NCBI RefSeq assembly: GCF_900100945.1
Contig: NZ_FNCG01000010.1
Coordinates: forward strand, 124,001-188,000
Reading direction: 5' to 3'
Source: Mucilaginibacter gossypii
GTDB lineage: Bacteria > Bacteroidota > Bacteroidia > Sphingobacteriales > Sphingobacteriaceae
DNA length: 64,000 nt
Positions 34,989 to 43,021 of the stretch are shown in pieces (position 1 is the first letter of the stretch; the number at the start of each line of letters is the position of its first letter). The notes below the pieces were generated by a model. It saw nothing but the letters and a program-made list of their open reading frames with translations, was not told where the DNA came from and made no database searches. Both the position numbers and the translations under genes were made by a program.

Positions 34989-35168
34989 ATGGAAAAATTA
35001 GCAGAACTGAAAGCGTTGGTAGAAACCGCCGAAAAAGAAGGTGCAGCCTTTTACGAGAAAAATAACAAAGCGGCCGGTACTCGTCTGCGCAATGCTTTAC
35101 AGCAGATCAAAGTTGTGGCCACAGACCTGCGTAAAGACGTAACGGAAAAGAAAAACGCAGCGAAATAA
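34989..35168 (+). CDS. Histone H1-like protein, small
   Basis: A 59-residue protein beginning MEKLAELKALVETAEKEGAA and ending in a Lys/Ala tail (DLRKDVTEKKNAAK). This is the normal form of the histone H1-like (Hc1-type) proteins of Bacteroidetes, whose basic C-terminus binds DNA. It has its own terminator 28 bases beyond the stop. Probably compacts the element's DNA or serves as a general chromatin factor. Confidence 0.8.
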   Translation: MEKLAELKALVETAEKEGAAFYEKNNKAAGTRLRNALQQIKVVATDLRKDVTEKKNAAK

Positions 35169-35196
35169 ATAACAAATCACGCTTAACAAATTTGGG

Positions 35197-35233
35197 AAAG
35201 CCCTGCTGTGAACCGGCAGGGCTTTGTTATTTT
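35197..35233 (+). terminator. Terminator after histone-like gene
   Basis: Perfect 10-bp stem AAAGCCCTGC (35197-35206) / GCAGGGCTTT (35216-35225), 9-base loop, followed by GTTATTTTT. Confidence 0.8.
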
Positions 35234-37350
35234 TAATGTGTTGTCGCTGGTATAATTTCTTGAGAAGATGGACTTTTCGACTGATTCTCCGCCCAATGTA
35301 AAAATACGGGCCGCCAGTGGGTGATATCTACAACCCGTAGATCATCGTCAAGCCAACGCGACCTTGAAGATGTGAAATAGTCTTCCTTCGTATCATGACA
35401 GATACTTTCCATTACCTCGATAGCGGGTACCATTGTTGCTACGCCGGCTTCATATATTTTTCGTTCCAGACCTTCTATATCAATTGCCCATTTTAAGCCC
35501 TTTTCTGGATCAATATCAAATTGATAAGAAGATTTAACCACCGTCCTCTTTGGATACAACACACCATCAAACTGAATAAGTTCCGAGATGATAGGCAGCT
35601 TCCCCTGGGCTGGGAAATGCTCCAAGTAGCGTTTTTGCGTTACCAACCACTCAGTAAACGCATGTTCATTCTCTGGAAATGGCATATTTAACTTCAGCCA
35701 GTCTAACAGCATATTAATTTGGCCGTAGGAGGAAATTTGTATAATTCTGTCCGACAATGTGATGCCGATAGTAAGAGATATATTAAAATCAATATTTTTC
35801 CTAATCATGGCCTCAAATAAGTTGATTAGTGCTTGCACTGAATTATTTAGAAGTTGTTGTGCTTCAGGGCCCGCATGCATAATTAACGGAATGTTCCAAT
35901 AATTATCTGGACTTTTAATCAATAGTACTTCTTCTGGGATATTTATGTTGTCGCCAATCTTCATCAACGACTTTTTAAACTCCAGGAAATAGTAATCGAT
36001 GCAGCGATAGGATTTTACATCGTCAGAAATGATATCGAAGGAATCGACGTATCTGCCTTGGCGGTCCGTGTTCCGTGGGTTAAATAACGATACCATTAAA
36101 CGCAATCCATCGGCAGCTTCGATCTTATAAGGGAAAAGATGCTGCTCTAATGTTAATGGCTCCTCTTCGGCAGGTTTTAACGCTTCGTATTCTTTTTTAA
36201 GTCCGAAATACTCATAGATGATCGGATTTCCTCTTAGGAATAATGTAACTAACAATTTCCATTTACTAAGTGCCAACGGGCCATTAATCTTAAAGAGCTT
36301 GGTATAGACCGATTGTTTACCGTAGCCCTTTATATCTTTATCCAGCCGGTCAAGCATTTCATAAACGTCGTAAGACCTTATCGCCGCATCAAAATGCTCG
36401 AAGCCTCCTTTGGTTTTGTCATAGACTGTATGTATATATCGGCAATGATAATGGTCATTATCCAGTGGCGAACTATCATCTTGAAGTTCTTCCATTTGAA
36501 AAGAAAACTTTTGACCAGGTTTATCCCATTCCCATAAAAATTCGCTGCGGCTGAATTCATAATAAGCTCTTTCATTAGGATCACAAATATGTACCGACAC
36601 GCCTTCTTTAATCGAAGTTATATCGTCATTGTAGGTCGGGCCCCATTGATATTCGAGTTCCATATAAGGACGGAATGAGGGAGCATAACCCAACTGATCC
36701 TCGTCGATTCTAAGATAAAGATCAAGCTCTGTATTGTTTCTCAGCGATATCAATTCATCTAAAAATGCAGCATTCAAAGTATTATGAATTGACTCAGATC
36801 GTCTGAAAAAATGATGAGCGAAAACAACCAGTTCGGAATATTTATTCTTAAAAATTCCTTGTCCTAAATATTCAAAATGATCGAATAAAACTTTAAAGGG
36901 AACAAGATTGTCACGATAAGTTTTTTCGAACAGAAACGGGTATAGCAATTTGGCTATACCTGATTTATTTGCCGTTAAACAATTGATATGTGTGACTTTG
37001 CAACCAGTAATATTATTAAGTTCAAGCAGTTTGCTGAATGGTTCAAGAAATTCTTTGGAACTCTCAAAATACTTGTTAGTTCTAAAGATAGCATGGTTTT
37101 CTAGCACTAAAGCTTTTTCCTCATCTGTTACGGGTATGTGCTGCAGTGCGAGCAGTCTGGTCAAATGTGGCTCCAGATACAAAGCAAAGGGTTTTGCCCA
37201 ACCCATGGGTTTATGCTGATTATGCGCAAAAAGCATTGGCATGCCTTCCTTAAATCGATCTTTCAAAGCCATTTCAAGAGCGGTTATCCATATCCGATAA
37301 CCATAACGATCAACGGAATCAGTACTAAGAACGGCGAGATTGGTTTCCAT
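35233..37350 (-). CDS. Large uncharacterised cargo protein
   Basis: The frame opens with TTG at 37398, but the first ATG (37350) gives METNLAVLSTDSVDRYGYRIW (705 residues). The N-terminal 100 residues run LSTDSVDRYGYRI, then GMPMLFAHNQHKPMGWAKPF and LEPHLTRLLAL. This order (escape from a D-R-G strand, then P-hydrophobic-AHN-P-G) resembles the HK97-type prohead-protease fold, but the match is weak and catalytic residues are not assigned. The rest is long, helical and aromatic, with no motif I know. It is the only minus-strand gene between the transfer and accessory modules, so it is probably cargo; a defence role is possible but unproven. Confidence 0.75.
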   Translation of the reverse strand: METNLAVLSTDSVDRYGYRIWITALEMALKDRFKEGMPMLFAHNQHKPMGWAKPFALYLEPHLTRLLALQHIPVTDEEKALVLENHAIFRTNKYFESSKEFLEPFSKLLELNNITGCKVTHINCLTANKSGIAKLLYPFLFEKTYRDNLVPFKVLFDHFEYLGQGIFKNKYSELVVFAHHFFRRSESIHNTLNAAFLDELISLRNNTELDLYLRIDEDQLGYAPSFRPYMELEYQWGPTYNDDITSIKEGVSVHICDPNERAYYEFSRSEFLWEWDKPGQKFSFQMEELQDDSSPLDNDHYHCRYIHTVYDKTKGGFEHFDAAIRSYDVYEMLDRLDKDIKGYGKQSVYTKLFKINGPLALSKWKLLVTLFLRGNPIIYEYFGLKKEYEALKPAEEEPLTLEQHLFPYKIEAADGLRLMVSLFNPRNTDRQGRYVDSFDIISDDVKSYRCIDYYFLEFKKSLMKIGDNINIPEEVLLIKSPDNYWNIPLIMHAGPEAQQLLNNSVQALINLFEAMIRKNIDFNISLTIGITLSDRIIQISSYGQINMLLDWLKLNMPFPENEHAFTEWLVTQKRYLEHFPAQGKLPIISELIQFDGVLYPKRTVVKSSYQFDIDPEKGLKWAIDIEGLERKIYEAGVATMVPAIEVMESICHDTKEDYFTSSRSRWLDDDLRVVDITHWRPVFLHWAENQSKSPSSQEIIPATTH

Positions 37351-37398
37351 AATAAGGCTTAATAGTGGTTGACAAGATACTGATTTTACAGTTTGCAA

Positions 37399-37876
37399 AT
37401 CTCAAATAACGTCAGCGGTTCCAGCCGCTCCGTAAACTTCGCCGCTTCGCCGCATTTTGGGCAACATGGCCACGTTCCTCGGCCATATTGCCTGTTGTTG
37501 TTTTCATGCTTTACTAAGCGCTTTTTAGGTTATCCAAATTTCCCCCTCTGGCTTTTTCGCAAGCAAATTTCTGAACGTCGTGCTGCCTGCCAAGACCTGG
37601 CCCTGCGGGTTTGCTGGAAAAAAATCTCCATCCCCTGCGCTGCGCTCCGGGGTAGTATTTTTTTCCGCAAAGTCTTGTCCTGCAGCCCGCCGTGTTCAGG
37701 TGAGGGTGCTTACAAAAAGCCAGCGAGGCGTATGCCGAGCGGCTTGATTGAAAAGCATAACGGATATGGACACACGGAATAGCAGAGCGCCCCCGGCCTG
37801 ACGGAACAGCAAGACCGCCGACCATCACAGGGATTAAGAATTGAATTAAGTAAAAACCATTTAAAAATTAGAAGTC
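37399..37876. other. Structured, GC-rich non-coding block with long hairpins
   Basis: Between the cargo gene and the accessory operon lie strong inverted repeats: 37414-37418/37425-37429, a 12-bp arm pair 37460-37471/37481-37492 (one mismatch), and a set of nested arms from 37571 to 37699 (37571-37576 with 37694-37699; 37582-37586 with 37682-37686; 37591-37596 with 37672-37677; 37616-37625 with 37657-37666; 37632-37635 with 37649-37652). Open frames here have odd Cys/Arg-rich composition and look spurious. It could be a regulatory RNA, a second transfer origin or an element-maintenance site. Confidence 0.55.
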
Positions 37877-38458
37877 ATGGAAACCAAAGAAGTAAAAGCA
37901 ACAACCTCAACCGCAAACAACAACGATAAAAAACAAACTCCTGCCGCCGCTAATATGCGCCCCAACGTCGCAGGTAAAGATAAAAACGATGAAACTACAG
38001 CTAAAAATACCGCACAAGCCGCAACCGCTACGGCGTCCCAAACTGCCGCGCCTGCGGCCGGCCTTGCCGCTTCGCCTGCAAAAGCCGAAGCAACTGAACC
38101 CATGAAAGCTGCCGAGCCGACCAAAAAAGAATTAAAGGCGGAGTTACAAGAAACCCAAACACGGGGTTTGGAAGATACTGTAAAATTAGTGGAGCAATTG
38201 GGTAAGAAGATTGCACAAAAGAACAAGCTGTTTAACACCGTTTCCAATCTGGACACCTTTGTCGTTACGCAAAATGACGACAAAGACGATGCCACGGCAG
38301 ACAGCAAATTCCTGCGCTGTGAACTGGTGATTTCGGACGATGATAATAACGAGTTCGTAACAAAAAATCCTTACATCATTTCCCGCGTGGTGGATATGGT
38401 GAAACAGCTTTGCATTGAAAAATTGGCCGAGGTTGAAGCCACTATCGTTATTCCTTAA
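37877..38458 (+). CDS. Accessory protein with Ala/Lys/Thr-rich N-terminus
   Basis: 193 residues. The first 80 are low-complexity (Ala, Thr, Lys, Asn); the C-terminal 110 are a compact domain with ELQETQTRGLEDTVKLVEQL and FVTKNPYIISRVVDMVKQL. The conserved core and position before a DUF932 gene occur repeatedly in Bacteroidetes conjugative elements. No membrane segment. Possibly a single-strand DNA- or stability-related protein, but I cannot name its family. A terminator follows 10 bases beyond its stop. Confidence 0.65.
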   Translation: METKEVKATTSTANNNDKKQTPAAANMRPNVAGKDKNDETTAKNTAQAATATASQTAAPAAGLAASPAKAEATEPMKAAEPTKKELKAELQETQTRGLEDTVKLVEQLGKKIAQKNKLFNTVSNLDTFVVTQNDDKDDATADSKFLRCELVISDDDNNEFVTKNPYIISRVVDMVKQLCIEKLAEVEATIVIP

Positions 38459-38468
38459 ACAGCAATAG

Positions 38469-38499
38469 CCCTGTGCCTTTATGGCATGGGGATTTTTTA
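38469..38499 (+). terminator. Terminator after accessory gene
   Basis: Stem CCCTGTGCC (38469-38477) / GGCATGGGG (38483-38491) with two G-U pairs, 5-base loop, then ATTTTTTA. Confidence 0.7.
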
Positions 38500-38518
38500 T
38501 TTACTAAAATTTACAGGT

Positions 38519-38647
38519 ATGCTACAGCTATTTATAGAACTGACCAACCAAATTTTTTGGGAGGGTTATGCGGAACAACTGGCGAAAGAGAACCCCGCAG
38601 TTTTCCAACGGGAACTGGCGGATTTTGTGGACTGCTATAATTCGTAA
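38519..38647 (+). CDS. Small hypothetical protein, 42 aa
   Basis: Reads MLQLFIELTNQIFWEGYAEQ and ends DFVDCYNS. It precedes the next small gene by 4 bases. The overlapping longer frame from 38568 (RNNWRKRTPQF) looks spurious. Composition is protein-like and the place before DUF932 genes is usual for such small frames, but length alone limits confidence. Confidence 0.5.
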   Translation: MLQLFIELTNQIFWEGYAEQLAKENPAVFQRELADFVDCYNS

Positions 38648-38651
38648 GGCT

Positions 38652-38819
38652 ATGGAAGATACCATTTTTTTATTGGTCAAAGCGACCATACAGACCAGCC
38701 ACCTACAGGTACATGATGCCATCACGGAAATACAGCGTAAGGCAACCTGCACAATCAGCGACACCCGCAAGGTGAAAATTAAAAAACTTGAATTCATGGA
38801 TTATAAACTCAAATCTTAA
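38652..38819 (+). CDS. Small hypothetical protein, 55 aa
   Basis: Starts MEDTIFLLVKATIQTSHLQ, a likely start inside a longer open frame, and ends EFMDYKLKS. It fits between the 42-aa gene and the DUF932 gene with 4-base gaps on both sides, forming one tight operon. No motif; mostly alternating hydrophobic residues and a basic end. Confidence 0.55.
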   Translation: MEDTIFLLVKATIQTSHLQVHDAITEIQRKATCTISDTRKVKIKKLEFMDYKLKS

Positions 38820-38823
38820 AGTC

Positions 38824-39885
38824 ATGGCACATAATCTCAATTATAACGAACAGGCTGGAAAACATAGTTTTTTCAGCGTAAAGGAAAAAGCATGGCACGG
38901 CCTGGGGCAGATCATTAGCCAATACCCAACGAGCGCAGAAGCGATACAACACGCCTGTTTAGATTACACGGTAGAAAAAAGGCCTTTGTTTACTTATGAT
39001 ACTGCAAACTACATAGGCAATACAGAAGATGGTATCATTATACCCGAAATTGAAGTGCCTGACTTCTTCGCTACAGTTCGCACCGATACCGAGCAGCCGT
39101 TGGGCGTGGTCGGTAAAGATTACGAGGTGATACAAAACGTGGATACATTCAGCTTTTTTGATAGCATTGTAGGCGGCAAAGGCGGCATTATGTACGAAAC
39201 TGCCGGGGCTTTAGGTAAAGGCGAACGTATTTTTGTTACCGCCAAGCTACCCGATTATATCAAAGTCGGGCGCAACGATTGTATTGAAAAATACTTATTT
39301 CTGAATGCTTCGCATGACGGAACAGGGAGTATTTATATTGCTTTTACGCCTGTTCGCATTGTTTGCCAAAATACACTCAATGCCGCCATGCGTAACCATG
39401 TCAACCATGTAAAAATCAGGCATACCGCCAGCGCTTCCGATAAACTGAAAGAAGCGCACAAGATGCTTGGCATTACCAATCAGCTATCAACGGAACTGGA
39501 GGCGATTTTTAACCGCTGGTCACGGGTACGCATTACCGACCCTGAATTAAAGAAGCTGATACAATTAGCCATGTGCCCGAATAAGGAAACCCACGAAAAG
39601 TTAACCACCGGCAAACATGCGGAATTATCGAGCCAATTTAACAACATGGTCAGCAGTGTGTTTGATTATGCAATGACTGCACCGTCTCAGCAAGAGAGCA
39701 CCGCTAAGGGTACACTATTCGGTGCCTATAATGCCGTAACGGGCTACTTTCAAAACGTCCGTAATTTCAGGGACGAGGAAAGCAAATTCAAATCCATCAT
39801 GGGCGGTACAGGGTTGCAACGCAACCAAACTGCATTTGACCTGTGTGCCGATTTTGCCAAGCACGGCGCAAGCAGCTTAAACTAA
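38824..39885 (+). CDS. DUF932 / phage-plasmid-like protein
   Basis: The frame opens at 38788, but the ATG at 38824 gives MAHNLNYNEQAGKHSFFSVK (353 residues). KAWHGLGQIISQYPTSAEAIQ, GVVGKDYEVIQNVDTFSFFD and FTPVRIVCQNTLNAAM are the DUF932 motifs (also annotated phage/plasmid-like protein TIGR03299). Such proteins occur in plasmids, phages and conjugative elements; function is unknown but often presumed to be DNA-related. It is the main gene of the accessory operon; a GGGGCA hairpin follows. Confidence 0.9.
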   Translation: MAHNLNYNEQAGKHSFFSVKEKAWHGLGQIISQYPTSAEAIQHACLDYTVEKRPLFTYDTANYIGNTEDGIIIPEIEVPDFFATVRTDTEQPLGVVGKDYEVIQNVDTFSFFDSIVGGKGGIMYETAGALGKGERIFVTAKLPDYIKVGRNDCIEKYLFLNASHDGTGSIYIAFTPVRIVCQNTLNAAMRNHVNHVKIRHTASASDKLKEAHKMLGITNQLSTELEAIFNRWSRVRITDPELKKLIQLAMCPNKETHEKLTTGKHAELSSQFNNMVSSVFDYAMTAPSQQESTAKGTLFGAYNAVTGYFQNVRNFRDEESKFKSIMGGTGLQRNQTAFDLCADFAKHGASSLN

Positions 39886-39890
39886 TAGAT

Positions 39891-39912
39891 GGGGCAGTAA
39901 TGCCCCTTTATT
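39891..39912 (+). terminator. Terminator after DUF932 gene
   Basis: GGGGCA (39891-39896) / TGCCCC (39901-39906), 4-base loop, then TTTATT. Confidence 0.55.
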
Positions 39913-39927
39913 TAAATTAAAAAAATC

Positions 39928-40473
39928 ATGAAAACGATAGATCAATTAACCAATGTCGAAAAAGCTAAAATCATTTTCGACCTGTTCAGGTCTGAAATGC
40001 CTGACTTTTTGGAATATGTTAACACTATAGCGGAAAAAATTGCCAGTAGCGAACAAGAAATGATTGCTAACTGGAATAATCCGTTTTTGAGTTATCAGCA
40101 ATGGCTGAACCTGTCTTATCAGGTTACAGGAGTTATTAAACGTTATGCTAATGGGTTGACTAAAAGTGCTAACGTGTTTTCAGAACAGTTATTTGGTGGT
40201 TACTTAGCTATATTCAGCAACCATTGTTTAGAACAGTATGGTTTAAACAAGGCTAAATCACCACGCTTTGCGCTGGCCATACAATTGTTTTATCTGCCAG
40301 CTAAAGAGATTGAACAGCAAAGCTATAAATACTTGGTACTGGAAATGCACGGCGGGCCTGAATATGCTGCAATCTGCACGGATGAGGATGGCAACACGCT
40401 GGTTTTTGATAGTCGCGAGGATGCTGAAAAAGAAGCGGCAGATTGTCAGGACGGCTTAGTCGTCGAAATATAG
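39928..40473 (+). CDS. Hypothetical accessory protein
   Basis: 181 residues: an N-terminal helical part (VEKAKIIFDLFRSEMPDFLEY, WNNPFLSYQQWLNLSYQVTG) and a C-terminal alpha/beta portion ending in DGNTLVFDSREDAEKEAADCQ. The family is unknown to me; similar unnamed proteins follow DUF932 genes in mobile elements. No signal peptide. A GC-rich hairpin lies 17 bases beyond its stop. Confidence 0.65.
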   Translation: MKTIDQLTNVEKAKIIFDLFRSEMPDFLEYVNTIAEKIASSEQEMIANWNNPFLSYQQWLNLSYQVTGVIKRYANGLTKSANVFSEQLFGGYLAIFSNHCLEQYGLNKAKSPRFALAIQLFYLPAKEIEQQSYKYLVLEMHGGPEYAAICTDEDGNTLVFDSREDAEKEAADCQDGLVVEI

Positions 40474-40489
40474 CCTGAAAGGCCGGGTC

Positions 40490-40517
40490 GCCCGCTGCTG
40501 CTCCGCAGCAGACGGGC
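40490..40517 (+). terminator. GC-rich hairpin, weak terminator
   Basis: GCCCGCTGCTG (40490-40500) / CAGCAG-A-CGGGC (40506-40517) with a bulged A; no clear T-run follows. It may end the accessory operon. The following gap to 40673 holds nothing else I can identify. Confidence 0.4.
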
Positions 40518-40673
40518 GTTGCTGTCGCAAGTAAAGTCCTTCGATGCTTTCTACTTCTCCCGCTATTATTTTGACACTTACGATAAGTATCAATTTCATC
40601 TTAGGGATACCGCTCGTTTTCTCTGAAATATCACTTACAACCTTGCAATCTTGATGGTTGATAAACTTCATTT

Positions 40674-40838
40674 ATGGAACAAAAATCAGCTATAACTTGC
40701 ACTGAAACTATAGATAAAAAGAATTCTGAAAATGAGGATTTTAGCAATAATTTCCGTAAATTATTAGCTGAAATTGTCTTGGAAATTATTATAAAAAGGA
40801 GAAAAAATGGACGCCATTGGGTATATAAGAATAAGTAA
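40674..40838 (+). CDS. Small protein overlapping the recombinase start
   Basis: 54 residues from the ATG at 40674, beginning MEQKSAITCTETIDKKNSEN and ending KRRKNGRHWVYKNK. It overlaps the start of the serine recombinase by 32 bases in another frame, so the two may be translationally coupled. The acidic front and basic end suggest a small DNA- or protein-binding helper, but this is only pattern-based. Confidence 0.45.
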   Translation: MEQKSAITCTETIDKKNSENEDFSNNFRKLLAEIVLEIIIKRRKNGRHWVYKNK

Positions 40839-42426
40839 AAAGGATCAGTCCGTTCACTCTATCGAGTATCAGGAAAAGAACATCAGGGATTATTGTGAGT
40901 ATAATCATATTGCGCTCAACTCCATTTTTGTTGATGATGGTGCATCCAGCTTTACATTTGACAGGCCGGATTACAAAGCGTTAGAAAAATTCATCAAAGA
41001 ACACCGTGGTAAAGTAAAATATCTTATTGTACTTGACCATGACCGCTTCAGTCGCAACTTGCCCGAAGCATTACAGAAAATAGAGCAGTTAGAAAAGACT
41101 CACGGTATTAAGGTAGTGGCAACCAGCGAGCCATTAGACATAGACACGTCCGACCCTTCCGTATTCCTTCTCAGGGCATTTAAATACCTTATCGCCAACC
41201 AGGAATTGCTAACCATACGTAGAAGGGCAAAGATGAGTGCGAGGCATGCACAGGAATCAGGGCGTTATCTGAACAAAGCGCCTTATGGCTATCTGAATGG
41301 CAGGGGGAAAGATGGCAAAATGGTTTTGATGATTGACGAAACGAAAGCCTACATCATTCAAAAAATATTCAGGGATTATCTCGCGGGCGTTCCTCGTTAT
41401 CTGATACATCAGGAGTTAAAAAATATAGGTTTTCCACAAAGCGGAAACGGAGCTATCTTTCGGATTTTGACAAATCCCCTATATGCTGGCTTAGTTAGAG
41501 TTGTAGCCCATGGGAAAAATCCAGAAAAGATTGTAAAGGGTATCCATGATCCCATCATTTCCGAAACGCAATATTGGCGGGTTCAAGACATGTTGGGTAT
41601 CACCAAACGGGCGATGAAAAGCCATCCCAAAGCAGAATTCCCACTTAAGGGGATTTTACAAAGTCCTTGTTGCGGTTATAGTATGACAGCGGGCTGGTGT
41701 AAAGGCAAAAAGAAATACTACCTGTATTATCGTTGTATAAAGCATACCAGTACCAATATTTCAGGTACACTTTTACATGAGCAATTCAACAAACTTTTGA
41801 TCAATATGAGTTTTTCGCAGGAACTGATTGATGAAATTGTCGATGATGTTAAAAGCGGCTTAAATGGAATGCAATCCGTTAGGGATAAGGAACTGGCCGA
41901 TGTCGATAAGCAGTTGGGCTTGCTGTCAGAAAAAATGGAAAATGCCGAACAAAAAGTAATGGATGATACAATCAATGCCGATACCTATAAAAAATGGAAT
42001 AAAAGGTTCACAGCGGAAAAAGCTCAATTAATGGCTCGTAAAGAAGAATTGGAAGATAGTTTAGAAGATTTTATCAATCAGGAACTATTAGTTTTGCCTT
42101 ATCTGCTAAACCTGCCTCACATTTTTGAGGAAGCGACAATCAACCAGCAGCATGCTATTTTAAGGGAGGTGTTCAAACAAGGTCTCACGTTTAAAGAAGG
42201 TATATTTAGAACACCTCAGCTACATCCAGACTTCACACACAATAGGCTGAAATTAAAACAATTAGGGCTGCTCATTGATGAACAGCCCTATGATGATTTA
42301 GATAAAATCTCGTATTGCGGAGAGTTAGGGATTCGAACCCCAGGAACCTTTCACAGTTCAACAGTTTTCAAGACTGCCGCAATCGACCACTCTGCCAACT
42401 CTCCGGGCGCAAAAGTACAAATCTGA
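40807..42426 (+). CDS. Large serine recombinase
   Basis: 539 residues. The catalytic domain starts MDAIGYIRISKKDQ with nucleophile S10, followed by the DHDRFSRNL strand. The recombinase domain (KAPYGYLNGRGKDG), a zinc ribbon (CCGYSMTAGWCKGKKKYYLYYRC region with two Cys pairs) and a coiled coil (DKQLGLLSEKMENAEQKV) follow. It catalyses integration or excision of the element. From about residue 504 the frame reads through the tRNA-Ser gene in antisense, giving CGELGIRTPGTFHSS, which is not a natural family C-terminus. Its true end would be set by the DNA beyond the attachment site, so this tail depends on the integration state. Confidence 0.88.
   Translation: MDAIGYIRISKKDQSVHSIEYQEKNIRDYCEYNHIALNSIFVDDGASSFTFDRPDYKALEKFIKEHRGKVKYLIVLDHDRFSRNLPEALQKIEQLEKTHGIKVVATSEPLDIDTSDPSVFLLRAFKYLIANQELLTIRRRAKMSARHAQESGRYLNKAPYGYLNGRGKDGKMVLMIDETKAYIIQKIFRDYLAGVPRYLIHQELKNIGFPQSGNGAIFRILTNPLYAGLVRVVAHGKNPEKIVKGIHDPIISETQYWRVQDMLGITKRAMKSHPKAEFPLKGILQSPCCGYSMTAGWCKGKKKYYLYYRCIKHTSTNISGTLLHEQFNKLLINMSFSQELIDEIVDDVKSGLNGMQSVRDKELADVDKQLGLLSEKMENAEQKVMDDTINADTYKKWNKRFTAEKAQLMARKEELEDSLEDFINQELLVLPYLLNLPHIFEEATINQQHAILREVFKQGLTFKEGIFRTPQLHPDFTHNRLKLKQLGLLIDEQPYDDLDKISYCGELGIRTPGTFHSSTVFKTAAIDHSANSPGAKVQI
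42319..42404 (-). tRNA. tRNA-Ser(UGA)
   Basis: On the minus strand an acceptor arm GGAGAGT pairs with ACTCTCC, the anticodon stem GCAGT/ACTGT (one G-U pair) holds the loop CTTGAAA with anticodon TGA, and a long variable arm is followed by GGTTCGAATCC, the T-arm. The 86-base length is normal for a class II tRNA-Ser. Its 3' end (42319) meets the mobile element, so it is probably the attachment site. CCA is not encoded. Confidence 0.95.
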
Positions 42427-42440
42427 ACCGAATTGCCAAA
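42410..42440 (-). promoter_or_regulatory. Consensus Bacteroidetes promoter for tRNA-Ser
   Basis: On the minus strand TTTG (42437-42440), a 19-base spacer and TACTTTTG (42410-42417) match the TTTG-N19-TAnnTTTG consensus exactly, ending 5 bases before the tRNA. Confidence 0.7.
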
Positions 42441-42576
42441 TCTGAATTGGTACTTTAAGCACAGGTTAAGCAAATGTTATAACGAAGTGTCTGTTTATCA
42501 GGTTATTATAATTGATTTTTTTTGCAATTAATCATTTTACGTTCAGAAATTCACCTCGATGTTCGTATAATCAAGT

Positions 42577-42912
42577 TTAATAATCCTGCAGATCATGTTC
42601 AAATCTTCTTATACTTTCAAATAGCATGGCAAATCCATCGGCCATTTGACGAAACAAGCGCTCGTCAATGCTGTATTTAATTGAGCCGCGTAAACCATGA
42701 GTCTTTAAAATACCCATCCGTTTTAATTCGGCAATGTGCTTGGTTATTGTTTCTTGGTTAAATGGGATGCTATATAAACTTTCTTTGGGCACTAAATTGC
42801 CGTTAGCTATAATAATACGAACAATGGCAATCCTGACCGGCAACGCAAGGGCTTTGGCAAAATTAGCCAGTTCGTTATCGGTATTTGAAAATTTTAAGTT
42901 GAAATAAGGCAT
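42577..42912 (-). CDS. ArsR-like winged-helix transcriptional regulator
   Basis: 111 residues with the HTH layout ELANFAKALALPVRIAIVRII, then FNQETITKHIAELKRMGILKT and a wing (GLRGSIKYSIDERLF). This is the ArsR/winged-helix group; metal-binding Cys residues typical of true ArsR are missing, so a different signal is probable. It lies in a gap of the chromosome, transcribed toward the tRNA. No neighbour suggests its target; autoregulation is likely. Confidence 0.8.
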   Translation of the reverse strand: MPYFNLKFSNTDNELANFAKALALPVRIAIVRIIIANGNLVPKESLYSIPFNQETITKHIAELKRMGILKTHGLRGSIKYSIDERLFRQMADGFAMLFESIRRFEHDLQDY

Positions 42913-43021
42913 AACTTGTATACACGATTTTTAAATAAATTAATAATACAGCGTTAATCGCTGTAAATGCAGGTATTAAGAAAACATTGTAAAAGGTACT
43001 GGCAGGTGAGAAGCTGATAAC

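Larger units (their letters stand above)
1..42318. mobile_element. Integrative and conjugative element (left end not found)
   Basis: Mobilization genes, a coupling protein, a TraE-to-TraM transfer module, RteC, a histone-H1-like protein, a DUF932 protein and a large serine recombinase lie in one block that stops at the 3' end of a tRNA-Ser gene at 42319. Beyond the tRNA the genes become ordinary chromosomal ones. Efflux and defence-like genes are carried as cargo. No second copy of the tRNA 3' end was found by eye, so the left border may lie outside the window, or the leftmost defence genes may belong to a different island. TraN and TraO were not recognised, so the element may be incomplete. 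Confidence 0.6.

Noticed and set aside
37393..37782. 129-aa plus-strand frame and a 104-aa minus-strand frame in the structured block
   Set aside because: Cys/Arg/Pro-rich composition and full overlap with strong hairpins suggest non-coding DNA rather than a protein.
38568..38650. Upstream extension of the 55-aa gene to 38568
   Set aside because: It would overlap the 42-aa gene; the internal ATG at 38652 follows that gene neatly.
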